A stretch of DNA of 64,000 nt. Source: Achromobacter sp. Bel. GTDB lineage: Bacteria; Pseudomonadota; Gammaproteobacteria; Burkholderiales; Burkholderiaceae_B. The stretch lies in contig NZ_JABBJN010000026.1 of the NCBI RefSeq assembly GCF_012928505.1, positions 1 to 64,000 of the forward strand. The letters are read 5' to 3'. The position numbers were made by a program, and so were the translations under genes. The notes under the pieces were generated by a model. It was given only the letters and a program-made list of their open reading frames with translations. It was not told the DNA's origin and did not search any database. Positions 52,486-61,513 of this stretch are shown piece by piece. Numbering within the stretch: position 1 is the first letter of the stretch; every line of letters starts with the position of its first letter.

Positions 52486-52533
52486 GCCTGCTTCGCCGCT
52501 GCCCGCGTGCCGACGGATGCCGGACGCTGTTTT

Positions 52534-52553
52534 TGATATGTGATCACAAATCA
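52534..52553. promoter_or_regulatory. 20-bp palindrome, likely GntR (FCD) operator
   Basis: TGATATGTGATCACAAATCA is a palindrome with one mismatch in each arm and a perfect TGTGATCACA centre (52539-52548). It lies 49 bases before the first gene of the E1/E2 unit, which includes an FCD-type GntR gene. The shape fits that regulator class. Confidence 0.6.
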
Positions 52554-52628
52554 GATTCTAGAAACGGCGCCGATGAACGTCAACAGGACCGGTATCGGGG
52601 TCTACCCCTAGCGCCGTCCGGCGCGACG

Positions 52629-52656
52629 AAAAAAAGCCGGGGCGCATGGCCCCGGC
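52629..52656 (-). terminator. intrinsic terminator of the TonB receptor gene
   Basis: GCCGGGGC (52636-52643) pairs with GCCCCGGC (52649-52656) over a 5-base loop. On the minus strand the stem is followed by seven T residues (52635-52629). It lies 43 bases after the receptor stop codon. Confidence 0.9.
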
Positions 52657-52698
52657 GGTCGATGGCTGCCGGCGTCCGCACGGGACGCCGCGGGCGGG

Positions 52699-54813
52699 TC
52701 AGTACGTCATGCGCACGCCCAGCAATACGCTGCGGCCCGGCAGCGGAGCCACCGACGAAATGAACGACGCGTGGTTGTACGCCAGTTTGTTCAGCAGATT
52801 CGTGCCGCGCAGATAGACTTCGTACCCCGTGGCGCCGTAGCGGCCGCGATAGGCGACCACGGCGTTGACCTGGTTGTAGCCCGGGGTGCTGTCTTCGTAC
52901 GACGCGATGTCCTTCTGCGAGAACACACGCGCGTATTCCACGCCGCCCGACCACTGTTGCCACGTCACATTGCCGCGCACACCCGCGCGCGCCGCCGGGA
53001 TGCGCGGCAGATTGCCGTCGCCGCCCGTCAACTTGCCGCGCACGTAGTCGCCGAACACCGCCGCCGAGAACACTGGGGTGAACTGGTGGCGCAGTTCGCC
53101 CTCGACGCCCGTGAATTCCGCGTCGCGCTGCGTGTATTCGATCAGGCGGAAATCTTCATACCGGTCAAGGGTATTCGCGTAGATGTAGTTCTTCACGCGG
53201 TTGTGGAACACGCTGGCCGAGAACGTCGTGTCGCCCGAGTGTTTGCGCAGGGTCAGGTCGATGTTGTGCGAAGTCTCGCGGCCCAGGTCCGCATTGCCCA
53301 GCTCGTAGGTATTGGTGGCCAGATGCACGCCGTCCGCATACAGTTCCTGCGCATTGGGCAGGCGTTGCGAGCGCGACAAGGACAACGCCACGGAATACTG
53401 CGGTGCGAAATCCCAGATGGCCGCAGCCGACAGCGACGTGCCGGCCAGGCTGCTGCGCGCCGCGCCACCCTCAGGCGAAATGCGCTGCCAGTCCTGGCGT
53501 GCGCCCACTTCGAAGCGCCAGTCGTTCAGCTGGTATTCCTCCAGCACGAACAGGCCAGTCGAACGCGTGCGGCTGCGGGGCAGGAACGCTTCTTCGCCCT
53601 CGGCCCGGAAATCGCTGTACGCGTTCTGCACGCCCACCACGCCGCGCCAGCCGGCGATGGGCTTGTGCTGCAACTCCAGGCGCAGGTCGTAACCCTTGTT
53701 CTTGAAGCGCGTGCCGACCTGCCCGCCTTCGATCTCGTCGTGCTGATAGTCGGTCAGGCCGCCCCGCACGCGGATCTTTTCGAAACCGGCAAACGGGTCC
53801 TGGTATTCCGCGCGCAAATCCAGGCGGTTGCTGCGCAGCTTCACGTAGGGCACACCGCCATGTTCGTGCTCGTGATCATGGTCATGGCCTTCTTCTTCTT
53901 CGTGGTCATGATCGTGCCCGCCGCAATGCAGGTGGGTGCCGTGCGGGTGGCAGCCTTCGTACTCGTGGTTATGCCCGGGCAGGCCGTACTTGCTTTCCAG
54001 GTGGGTGAACGCCAGGCCCACGTAGCCGCGCGGCGTGATCCACGACATGCCGACAGAACCCTGGGTGGATTCGCTGTACGAGCCTTCCAGCTTGCCGCCC
54101 GGCCAGTCCGGCACGTCGTAGTCGCTGGTGCGGCGCTTCATGCCTTCCACGCGCACGGCGAACTGCCCTTCGCCCGCCGTGATGCCTACCGCGCCCGCGC
54201 GTTCCTTGGTGCCGGTCGCGCCGCGCAATTCGGCTTCGGCCTCGATGCCCTTTTCCGGCACAGCGGTGGGGATTTTCTTATCCACCACGTTCACCACGCC
54301 GCCGATCGCGCCGCCCCCGTACAGCAGCGTCGCCGGGCCGCGCAGCACTTCGATCCGCTCGGCCAGCATGGGCTCGACCGTCACGGCGTGGTCGGGGGAA
54401 ATGCTCGACGCATCCATGACTTCCGAGCCGTCGGACAGCACCTTGACCCGCGGCGCGGTCTGGCCGCGAATCACCGGCCGGCTTGCGCCGCCGCCGAAGG
54501 TGTCGCTGTTGACGCCGGGCAGGTTCTTCAGGGTCTCGCCCAACGTGCCCGCGCGCTGCTCGATCAGCGCATCGCCTTCCAGCACCGAGGCAGGCAAGGT
54601 CGTGCTGTTCAAGTCCAGCCCCAGCGGGTTGGCGGACACGGTAATGGGGGCCAGCGTCTTGGCGCGATGGGATTCCGCTTCGCCCTCGGCCTGCGCGGCC
54701 GGGGCGATCAGCATCAGTGAGCAGACCAGGGGTTTCAACGCCCCCCGGCGGCCGGCCATCAGGCCCTTGGCCCCGCCTCTTCCCTCAACCGCCCCTAGTT
54801 TCTTGCCTTTCAT
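52699..54813 (-). CDS. znuD: TonB-dependent receptor with His-rich loop, ZnuD-like
   Basis: A 704-residue outer membrane receptor. A signal-like segment is at about 20-42, the plug at 50-180 (LPGVNSDTFGGGASRPVIRG, VLRGPATLLYGGGAIGGVVNVVD) and the barrel follows, ending in Tyr. Residues 281-320 hold 14 histidines with acidic residues and two cysteines (C288, C297), a probable zinc-capturing external loop. I start at 54813, because the longer frame to 54927 translates the Zur-like operator. Together with the two Zur boxes this strongly suggests zinc uptake under zinc limitation. Other transition metals are less likely. Confidence 0.88.
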   Translation of the reverse strand: MKGKKLGAVEGRGGAKGLMAGRRGALKPLVCSLMLIAPAAQAEGEAESHRAKTLAPITVSANPLGLDLNSTTLPASVLEGDALIEQRAGTLGETLKNLPGVNSDTFGGGASRPVIRGQTAPRVKVLSDGSEVMDASSISPDHAVTVEPMLAERIEVLRGPATLLYGGGAIGGVVNVVDKKIPTAVPEKGIEAEAELRGATGTKERAGAVGITAGEGQFAVRVEGMKRRTSDYDVPDWPGGKLEGSYSESTQGSVGMSWITPRGYVGLAFTHLESKYGLPGHNHEYEGCHPHGTHLHCGGHDHDHEEEEGHDHDHEHEHGGVPYVKLRSNRLDLRAEYQDPFAGFEKIRVRGGLTDYQHDEIEGGQVGTRFKNKGYDLRLELQHKPIAGWRGVVGVQNAYSDFRAEGEEAFLPRSRTRSTGLFVLEEYQLNDWRFEVGARQDWQRISPEGGAARSSLAGTSLSAAAIWDFAPQYSVALSLSRSQRLPNAQELYADGVHLATNTYELGNADLGRETSHNIDLTLRKHSGDTTFSASVFHNRVKNYIYANTLDRYEDFRLIEYTQRDAEFTGVEGELRHQFTPVFSAAVFGDYVRGKLTGGDGNLPRIPAARAGVRGNVTWQQWSGGVEYARVFSQKDIASYEDSTPGYNQVNAVVAYRGRYGATGYEVYLRGTNLLNKLAYNHASFISSVAPLPGRSVLLGVRMTY

Positions 54814-54829
54814 CTTTGCTCTCTTGGAT

Positions 54830-54865
54830 GTTATATCATTACAAATAGCTGATAAATGATATAAC
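54830..54865. promoter_or_regulatory. two Zur-like boxes in front of the receptor gene
   Basis: GTTATATCATTAC (54830-54842) and TAAATGATATAAC (54853-54865), which reads GTTATATCATTTA on the other strand, form an inverted pair in an AT-rich patch 17 bases from the start. Each resembles the GTTATA-N-ATAAC consensus of the zinc repressor Zur. The pair could allow tight repression. Confidence 0.75.
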
Positions 54866-55042
54866 ATTTCATATTCAACACAAGGATTTTTGGCAAGAAC
54901 GTGACTTTTGAAACGGGGATTTGGCAACGGCGACGCACGGAATGGACGGCAGTATCCTCAATATTCGAAACCCGTTGACGCCCTACGCGCCGGTTGATCG
55001 GATGTCGAGCGGTGACGGGTGGCCGCCAACAGGAGACCCCTC

Positions 55043-55522
55043 ATGATTCCCAAGAACACGATTTGCCTTTGGTACGACGGCACCGCGTTGGAAGCCGCCC
55101 AGTTCTACGCGAAGACGTTTCCCGACAGCACGGTGGACGCCGTCCACAAAGCGCCATCCGACTACCCCTCGGGCATGGAAGGCGACGTGCTAACGGTGCA
55201 ATTCACGGTGATGGGCATTCCCTGCCTGGGATTGAACGGCGGGCCCGCGTTCCGGCACAACGAGTCGTTCTCGTTCCAGGTGGCCACCGACGACCAGGCG
55301 GAAACCGACCGTTTATGGAACGCCATCGTCAGCAATGGCGGCCAGGAAAGCGAGTGCGGCTGGTGCAAGGACAAGTGGGGCATATCCTGGCAAATCACGC
55401 CGCGTGTGCTGACAGACGCCTACACGAGCGCGGACCGCGCCGCCGCAAAGCGGGCCTTCGAGGCGATGATGCACATGGGCAAGATCGATGTCGCCAAGAT
55501 CGAGGCGGCCGTGCGCGGTTGA
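55043..55522 (+). CDS. VOC/PhnB-like protein
   Basis: A 159-residue protein of the vicinal-oxygen-chelate superfamily (3-demethylubiquinone methyltransferase-like, PhnB type). ICLWYDGTALEAAQFYAKTFPDS at the start and ECGWCKDKWGISWQITPRVL are conserved. Members of this group often lack a proven reaction. AGGAGA upstream supports the ATG at 55043. It is divergent from the TonB receptor and convergent with the binding-protein gene at 55564. Confidence 0.85.
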   Translation: MIPKNTICLWYDGTALEAAQFYAKTFPDSTVDAVHKAPSDYPSGMEGDVLTVQFTVMGIPCLGLNGGPAFRHNESFSFQVATDDQAETDRLWNAIVSNGGQESECGWCKDKWGISWQITPRVLTDAYTSADRAAAKRAFEAMMHMGKIDVAKIEAAVRG

Positions 55523-55563
55523 CCCAGGCCGTCGACAGGGCCGGCCGTGCCGGCCCCGCCGCC

Positions 55564-56613
55564 TTAACCCGCCTTAAATTCCTTGTTCCAGAATTCCAGC
55601 ATGTCGGCCTTGCCTTCCGTCAGCCGCTTCAAGTCATAGGCGTGCAGCAGCTTCACTTCCGCCTCCGAGAAGCCCACGCGCTTCAGGTTGTCGGGCAGCG
55701 ACGCATTCGTGACCGTGGGCGCGTAGCCCATTTTCTCGGCGAAGCCAATCTGGCCTTGCGGGTCCAGCATCGCGTTCAGGTATTCCCAGGCGGCGTCCTT
55801 GTTGCGGCTGTTCTTGGCGATCCCGGCCTCGAACGACACGGGCACCGAGCCCTCCTTGGGGATCACGAAGCCCAGCGGCAAGCCGCTGTCCTTCCACTGC
55901 AGCGCGCGCGCCTTCCACATGCACGCGATGGCGATTTCACCGGATTTGAAGGCGGACGCGACCGCCTCGTTGGACGGGTAGATGCGCGGCGCGTTGGCCT
56001 TGAGTTTGGTCAGGAAACGCTTGCCGCCGTCGAAGCTCTTGGTGTCGCCGCCCGCCCCCAGGCCCACGAAGACGGCGTTGTACAGGTAGAGAATGTCCGA
56101 AAAGCCGACCTGGCCCTTCAGCTTGGGGTCCAGCAGCGCTTCCAGGGAGTCTGGCGGCGTCGGGAATTTCTCGGTGTTGTAGACCAGCGTCATCGCGCTG
56201 AAGATGTGCGGGATCGAATACGCCGTCTTCAACGCGTCGATCGCATGCGCCAGGTTGGGCAGCTTCTTCGCGTCGATGGGCTCCAGCGTGCCCGAGCGCT
56301 CGGCGTCGTACATGTCGACTTCGCCCAGCAGCGCGACGTCCATGCTGCCGCGCCGCGAATTCTTTTCGGCGCGCAGCTTGGTCACGCGGCCCACGGCGTT
56401 GCCGGTGTCGTAGACGACTTTCACGCCCCGCTTGTCGACGATGGGGTTGATGATCTGCTGCAGCAGGTTCTGGTAGTCGCCGCCCCAGGTGCCCACGACG
56501 ATCTCTTTTTCGGCGGCGTGCGCCATGCCCGGCACCCAGCCCAGCGCGGGTGCCAGCGCCAGGCCGGAAGCGGTCTTGATAAAGCCACGGCGAGTCAGGT
56601 TTTTCTCTTGCAT
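55564..56613 (-). CDS. PotD-type ABC binding protein
   Basis: A 349-residue periplasmic binding protein of the polyamine/iron extracellular-solute-binding family. A twin-arginine signal (TRRGFIK at residues 7-13) leads to AHA-AEKEIVVGTWGGDY. The mature fold matches PotD-like proteins (DVALLGEVDMYD, EYLNAMLDPQGQIGFAEKMGYAP). It is the last gene of the operon that starts at about 63427 and supplies the ligand to the permeases at 60624 and 62564. The ligand is unknown; the amidohydrolases suggest an amide or cyclic compound. Confidence 0.88.
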   Translation of the reverse strand: MQEKNLTRRGFIKTASGLALAPALGWVPGMAHAAEKEIVVGTWGGDYQNLLQQIINPIVDKRGVKVVYDTGNAVGRVTKLRAEKNSRRGSMDVALLGEVDMYDAERSGTLEPIDAKKLPNLAHAIDALKTAYSIPHIFSAMTLVYNTEKFPTPPDSLEALLDPKLKGQVGFSDILYLYNAVFVGLGAGGDTKSFDGGKRFLTKLKANAPRIYPSNEAVASAFKSGEIAIACMWKARALQWKDSGLPLGFVIPKEGSVPVSFEAGIAKNSRNKDAAWEYLNAMLDPQGQIGFAEKMGYAPTVTNASLPDNLKRVGFSEAEVKLLHAYDLKRLTEGKADMLEFWNKEFKAG

Positions 56614-56706
56614 AACAACCTCGTATCGAAGGGGAACTGACGACTTGCTACGGTGCGGACGCGTGGCCGGCTGTGCCCGGCCGCGCGTCCCGGGTTTTGG
56701 CGATGT

Positions 56707-57684
56707 TCAGGCCAGCATGTCCACGGGGGCATGCGGCGCGGACGCCCGGATTTCGTCGGCGTCGGTGTCGCGCGCGATGACGATGATGGCGTCCGGCGCA
56801 TCGGGTTGCCGGGTCAGGCGTTGCGGCGCGCTGAAGGTGGTGCCCACGGACTGGATCAGGATGGGCTCGGCGCAGTCGCTGACGCGCACCACGGCCTTGA
56901 CCCGCAACAGGCGTTCGCCGCAAAGCCCCGCCAGGTTGTCCAGCCATTCCGAAAAATCGGTCCAGCTGATGCCTGCGCGCGCGCGGGCCGCCATGACGCG
57001 GATGCGCGGGTGCGCGGCGCCCTGCCCGCCGGCTGTCAGCATCCGCGCGGCCAGCCCCGCCAGGTCTGCGACGCCTTGCGACGGCGCGAACGCCGATTGG
57101 ACTGCGCGCTGGCGGTCCGGGTCGGCGATGACGGCGGCCAACGGGTTCAGGCCGGCGGCGCGCGCCGCGCGCGCTTGCAATGCGCCCGCCGGCAGCAGGT
57201 CCGTCTTCGTCAGCACGATCCGGTGCGCCGCGCCGAACTGCGCCATGGCTTCGTCCATCCCGGCCAGCGCGTCGGGGGCCCGCGCGCAGTCGTCCGTGCA
57301 GACCACCGTCAGCCGCAGGCCGCGGCCCGCCAGCTCGGGATCGGCCAGCGACGCAATGATCGGCCCCGGGCGCGACAGGCCGCTGCATTCCAGGATCACG
57401 CGCTGAAGCGGGCCTGCGCCTTCGGGGCGCGGCGCGTCCAACAGCGCGCTCAGCGTGTAGACAAGGTCACTGCGCAGCGAGCAGCAGACGCAGCCGTTGG
57501 CCATCAGCGTCATCGGCACGTTGTCGCTGTCATTGGCGACGATGGCGCCGTCCACGCCGACCTCGCCCGCCTCGTTGACGATCACGCCCGTGTCGCGGGA
57601 AGCCGGGTCACGCAAGTAGTCCACCAGCAGCGTGGTCTTGCCGCTGCCCAGGAAACCGCACAAGAGGAACAGGTCGACCGCCAT
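56707..57684 (-). CDS. COG0523 (CobW-type) G3E GTPase, probable metallochaperone
   Basis: A 325-residue G3E GTPase. The P-loop GFLGSGKTTLL starts at residue 10 and the metal motif CVCC lies at 65-68 (GCVCCSLRSD), followed by ECSGLSRPGPI and the guanine-specificity region TKTD. Members of COG0523 insert Zn, Co or other metals into partner enzymes. It starts one base after the stop of an amidohydrolase gene, and its likely clients are the two amidohydrolases of the same operon. I start at 57684; the longer frame to 57765 overlaps the upstream gene. Confidence 0.9.
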   Translation of the reverse strand: MAVDLFLLCGFLGSGKTTLLVDYLRDPASRDTGVIVNEAGEVGVDGAIVANDSDNVPMTLMANGCVCCSLRSDLVYTLSALLDAPRPEGAGPLQRVILECSGLSRPGPIIASLADPELAGRGLRLTVVCTDDCARAPDALAGMDEAMAQFGAAHRIVLTKTDLLPAGALQARAARAAGLNPLAAVIADPDRQRAVQSAFAPSQGVADLAGLAARMLTAGGQGAAHPRIRVMAARARAGISWTDFSEWLDNLAGLCGERLLRVKAVVRVSDCAEPILIQSVGTTFSAPQRLTRQPDAPDAIIVIARDTDADEIRASAPHAPVDMLA

Positions 57685-57685
57685 G

Positions 57686-59344
57686 TCAGGCGCCTTCTTC
57701 CGCATTGTCGCAAGGCGAACCCGCAGGCGATCCCCCGAATGGCGGGCGTTCACCGTCCGCGTCATCCGCCCAGCTGCCCTTGACCATTTTGCGCACGTCC
57801 GCCAGCAGTTCCGCCGTGTCGTACACCACGCCGGACTTGATGGTCGTCTGCAGGCAGCGCTTCCATTCCACCTTGGCCGTGTCGTCGTTCAGGCGCATGG
57901 CGCCGGTGCCGAACAGCAGTTTGAAATCCGTCAGCGGATTCTGGTCGTGGATCAGCAGGTCGGCGCGCTTTTGCACGTCGATGGAGCCGGTGTCGTCATC
58001 GATGCCCAGCAGCGCGGCGCTTTGCGAGGTGGCGGCACGCAGCACTTCGATGGGGTGGAATCCCGCTTCCTGCAGCAGTTCCAGTTCGCGCACGAAGCCG
58101 AAGCCGTAGATCTGGAAGATGAAGCCGGAATCGCTTCCCGCGCACACGCGCCCGCCCAGGTTCTTGTATTCGTTGATGAACTGCATCCACAGCCGGTAGT
58201 TCTGCTTCCACTCGATCTCGTTGGTGGTGCTCCAGCGGTACCAATAGGCGCCATGCCCGCCGCGTTGCGGCTGGAAGTACTTCCAGACCGCCTTCCAGGT
58301 GTAGTCGTCGTGCCAGTCGGCGCGGCGCGCGCGCATCAGGTCGCGATTGGCGTCGTAGATGTTGAACGTGGGCACGAAGGTATGGCCCAGCTCCAGGAAC
58401 TGGTCCATGACCTGGCGCCACTTGGCCGACCCCGGCTGCGCGGCCTGCATGAAGGTCTGCCCAGCCACCGCGAAACGGTAGTACTCGTCGCTGTAGTTGT
58501 AGTCCGTTGGAAAGGACTGCACGATGCGGTCTTCGAACAGGGCTTCCGGCAGGCCGTAATAGTGTTCGGAACTGGTCAGCCCCCAACGCGCGGATTTCAG
58601 CGCGTTCACCCGTGTGACCGCCATCTGCGCGTGATGGCAGCCGGACCGCAGCCCCAGTTGCGCGGCTTCGTCCAGCGCCGCTTCCATGATGGCGGGCGGC
58701 GCGCCGAAGAACTTGATACCGTCCGCGCCGCGCGCAGCCAGCTTGCGCACCCATTCGCGGCCTTGCTCCGGCGTGTGGATGGTCTTGACGCGGTCGTTCA
58801 CGGCGGGAAACACGGAATGCACCACCATGCGCGGCGCGGCGATCTTGTTGGCGGCGGACAGTTCGCGCTGTTCCATCGTCCAGCCAAGGCCGCCCATCGC
58901 GCCCATCTCGCGCACCGTCGTCACGCCATGCGCCAGCCACAGTTTGTAGATGTAGTCGGCGGGCGGAACGATGCCGCTCATGGCGTGGTACGGCGTGCCG
59001 ATATGCGCGTGCGCGTCCACGAAGCCGGGCGTCACGAACTTGCCGTGGCAATCGATCTCGTGGTCGCCCGGACCTGGGCGGCGCTTCGGGTCAATGGCCT
59101 TGTGCGGCGTGCCCACGTTCACCAGCGCGGTGATCCGGTCGTTTTCAATGACGATATCCACCGGCCCCCACGGCGGCGCGCCGGTGCCGTCGATGATGGT
59201 CGCCCCGCGCAGGATCAACCGGGGAAACGGGCCCAGGCCGCGGTCGCGCGGCGCCGGCGCGGACGGTGGATACCAGCCTTTGGCGGCGTTGACGTCGCGG
59301 GATTCTTCGCCGACTTCCGATTGCGAAAACGTGGGATCGCTCAT
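57686..59344 (-). CDS. metal-dependent amidohydrolase, long form
   Basis: A 552-residue amidohydrolase-superfamily enzyme. FVTPGFVDAHAHIG supplies the HxH metal pair, SGCHHAQM and TSSEHYYG later histidines, and GSDSGF the catalytic Asp. It is about 130 residues longer than its neighbour, with an extra W/Y-rich insert (residues 300-400). No signal peptide is seen. It lies 5 bases after the other amidohydrolase and just before the GTPase gene. Confidence 0.87.
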   Translation of the reverse strand: MSDPTFSQSEVGEESRDVNAAKGWYPPSAPAPRDRGLGPFPRLILRGATIIDGTGAPPWGPVDIVIENDRITALVNVGTPHKAIDPKRRPGPGDHEIDCHGKFVTPGFVDAHAHIGTPYHAMSGIVPPADYIYKLWLAHGVTTVREMGAMGGLGWTMEQRELSAANKIAAPRMVVHSVFPAVNDRVKTIHTPEQGREWVRKLAARGADGIKFFGAPPAIMEAALDEAAQLGLRSGCHHAQMAVTRVNALKSARWGLTSSEHYYGLPEALFEDRIVQSFPTDYNYSDEYYRFAVAGQTFMQAAQPGSAKWRQVMDQFLELGHTFVPTFNIYDANRDLMRARRADWHDDYTWKAVWKYFQPQRGGHGAYWYRWSTTNEIEWKQNYRLWMQFINEYKNLGGRVCAGSDSGFIFQIYGFGFVRELELLQEAGFHPIEVLRAATSQSAALLGIDDDTGSIDVQKRADLLIHDQNPLTDFKLLFGTGAMRLNDDTAKVEWKRCLQTTIKSGVVYDTAELLADVRKMVKGSWADDADGERPPFGGSPAGSPCDNAEEGA

Positions 59345-59349
59345 GGCGC

Positions 59350-60597
59350 TTACACCCCTAATGCGTTGTGTTCGATGACCCCGCCCTTCATGATCAGGGC
59401 CAGATGCTCGCCCTGCCCCAGCAGGCAGGACAAATCACGGTACGGGTTGCCGTCCACCAGCAGCACGTCCGCCAAGGCACCCGGCTGGATGCGGCCAAGC
59501 TGGCCGACCTGGTTCAGCACTTCGGCGGCGGTGGTGGTGGCGCACTGGATCACTTCCTGCGCGGACAGGACCTCGTTGCGGATGCGGAATTCTTCGCTTT
59601 GCAGGCGCTGCGACGGCCCCAGCAGGTCCGACCCGTAGCCGATCTTCACGCCCGCCTTCTTGTAGATCTCCAGCGAATGCAGGCCGGCGGTACGCACCGT
59701 CGCGATCTTCGCGACCGAATCCGGTGGCAGGCCGTAATCGGCCCCTTCGTTGGCCAGCGCCTCGTAGGTGACGAGCGTGGGCACCACGAACGCGCCCTTC
59801 TCGGCCATGAAGCGCGCCACGCGCTCGTCCACCAGGTTGCCGTGCTCGATGGTGCGCACGCCGTTGCGGATGGCGCGCTCGATGGCGTCGGCCGTGTAGG
59901 AATGCGCCATCACGTAGGTCTGGCGGCTGGCGGCCTCGTCGACGATGACGCGGATCTCTTCTTCCGAATAGCCGAAGGACGCGATGGGGTCGGTGGGCGA
60001 CGCCACGCCGCCGGAGGCCATCATCTTGATCTGGTCGGCACCCATTTGCAGTTCCTGGCGCACGGCGCGACGCACATCGTCGATGCCGTCGGCCACGCGG
60101 CCGATGTCGCCGGCCCGGAAACAGCAGCCGCAAAAGCTCATCGGACGCAGATGGTCGGAACGCGGGCGCGGGTCGCCATGGCCGCCCGTCTGGCTGATCG
60201 CGCGGCCCGAGATGAACAGACGCGGCCCCTTGACCGTGCCTTCGTTCACCGCGCATTTCAGCCCCCATCCCGCGCCGCCCGCATCGCGCACGGTGGTGAA
60301 GCCGCGGCGCAGCATGGCTGCCATGATCGGCACCGCCCGCATCATCACCAGGGCGTCCGGCAGCACGCCCTGCGTGCTGAGGTTCAGCTGCGTGGCCAGC
60401 ACGTGCACATGCAGGTCGATCAGCCCGGGCATCAGCGTGCGCCCCGCCGCGTCGATCACCTGCGCGGACGCGCTGGAAAGCGGCTGGTCCGACACCTCCT
60501 TGATGACGCCGTCCTCGACCAGCACATGGTGGCCTTCCAGCAGGTCGGCCTGCAAGGGATCAAGCAGGTTCGCGTTCTTGAACAATACGGATGCCAT
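59350..60597 (-). CDS. metal-dependent amidohydrolase
   Basis: A 415-residue amidohydrolase of the imidazolonepropionase/prolidase-like group (Sgx9260 type). DLHVHV is the HxH pair, IKMMASGGV carries the lysine that is usually carboxylated, AHSYTADAI and EHGNLVD supply His ligands and GSDLLGPSQ the Asp. Relatives hydrolyse acyl-prolines, cyclic amides or esters. AAGGAAC precedes the ATG at 60597. It follows the permease gene by 26 bases. Confidence 0.88.
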   Translation of the reverse strand: MASVLFKNANLLDPLQADLLEGHHVLVEDGVIKEVSDQPLSSASAQVIDAAGRTLMPGLIDLHVHVLATQLNLSTQGVLPDALVMMRAVPIMAAMLRRGFTTVRDAGGAGWGLKCAVNEGTVKGPRLFISGRAISQTGGHGDPRPRSDHLRPMSFCGCCFRAGDIGRVADGIDDVRRAVRQELQMGADQIKMMASGGVASPTDPIASFGYSEEEIRVIVDEAASRQTYVMAHSYTADAIERAIRNGVRTIEHGNLVDERVARFMAEKGAFVVPTLVTYEALANEGADYGLPPDSVAKIATVRTAGLHSLEIYKKAGVKIGYGSDLLGPSQRLQSEEFRIRNEVLSAQEVIQCATTTAAEVLNQVGQLGRIQPGALADVLLVDGNPYRDLSCLLGQGEHLALIMKGGVIEHNALGV

Positions 60598-60623
60598 GAA
60601 AGTTCCTTGTTGTGGATTCGGGG

Positions 60624-61505
60624 TCAAGACGCCATGGTCTTGATGTAGCGCCGATGGATCAGCCAATTCGAGATCAATGCGATGACCAGCGTGCCGCATA
60701 CCAGGATGACGGCCAACGCCGCGCCGAACGGCCAGTTCGATGCGCGCGTGATCTGGTCGTACAGCGCGGGGGCCATCATCGTCAGGCCCGAACCACCCAG
60801 CAGCACCGGTGTGGCGTAGGCGTTCATGCACAGTATGAAGACCAGCATCGTGCCCGCCGCCACGCCGGGCGCCGCGATCGGCAGCACAATACGGCGGAAC
60901 GTCGTGAAAAAGCTGGCGCCTACGTTTCGCGCGGCCTCTTCCACCGACAGGTCCATGCCTTCCAGCACGCTTTGCAGGGTCAGGATCAGATAGGGCATGA
61001 CGACGGCGGTCGTGCCGATGACCACCGCGGCCGGCGTGTACATCAGGGTCAGCGGCCGGTCGATCAGGCCCATTCCCTGCAGCACGGCGTTCACCACGCC
61101 CGCGTTACCCAGCGCCACCATCCAGCCCGCCGCCCGCACCACGTTGCCCACCATCAGCGGGAATACCAGCAGGATCACGAACAGGCTCTTGTACCGGCTT
61201 TGCGTGCGCGCCAGGAAATACGCGACGGGAAAGCCCAGCACCAACGCCAGCACGGTGCACAGCGCGGCCACCCACAAGGTGGTGAAGAAGATGTCGCGGT
61301 AGTAGGGGTCGCCGAAGAACTTGGCGTAGTTCTCGAAGGTGAAGGCGGTCTGCATCAAGTCCGCCGGGTCGAAATGGTTGAAGCTGTAGCGCGCCAGCTG
61401 GAGGATGGGGACCAGGATGATCACCAGCACCACCAGCGACGCGGGAAAGGCCAGCCCCGGCCCCAGCCAACGGCTGGGCCGCCCGTCTTGGTTCGCGGTC
61501 GTCAT
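60624..61505 (-). CDS. PotB-type ABC permease
   Basis: A 293-residue inner membrane permease with six predicted helices. The ATPase contact loop is EEAARNVGASFFTTFRRIVLPIAAPGVAAG. It pairs with the permease at 62564, and its start is 8 bases after the ATPase stop. I use the ATG at 61505; an earlier one would add only a few residues of odd composition. Confidence 0.9.
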   Translation of the reverse strand: MTTANQDGRPSRWLGPGLAFPASLVVLVIILVPILQLARYSFNHFDPADLMQTAFTFENYAKFFGDPYYRDIFFTTLWVAALCTVLALVLGFPVAYFLARTQSRYKSLFVILLVFPLMVGNVVRAAGWMVALGNAGVVNAVLQGMGLIDRPLTLMYTPAAVVIGTTAVVMPYLILTLQSVLEGMDLSVEEAARNVGASFFTTFRRIVLPIAAPGVAAGTMLVFILCMNAYATPVLLGGSGLTMMAPALYDQITRASNWPFGAALAVILVCGTLVIALISNWLIHRRYIKTMAS

Positions 61506-61513
61506 GGCGGCTC

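Noticed and set aside
54814-54927. Extended N-terminus of the TonB receptor
   Set aside because: The extra residues would be translated from the Zur-like boxes, and a normal signal peptide begins after 54813.
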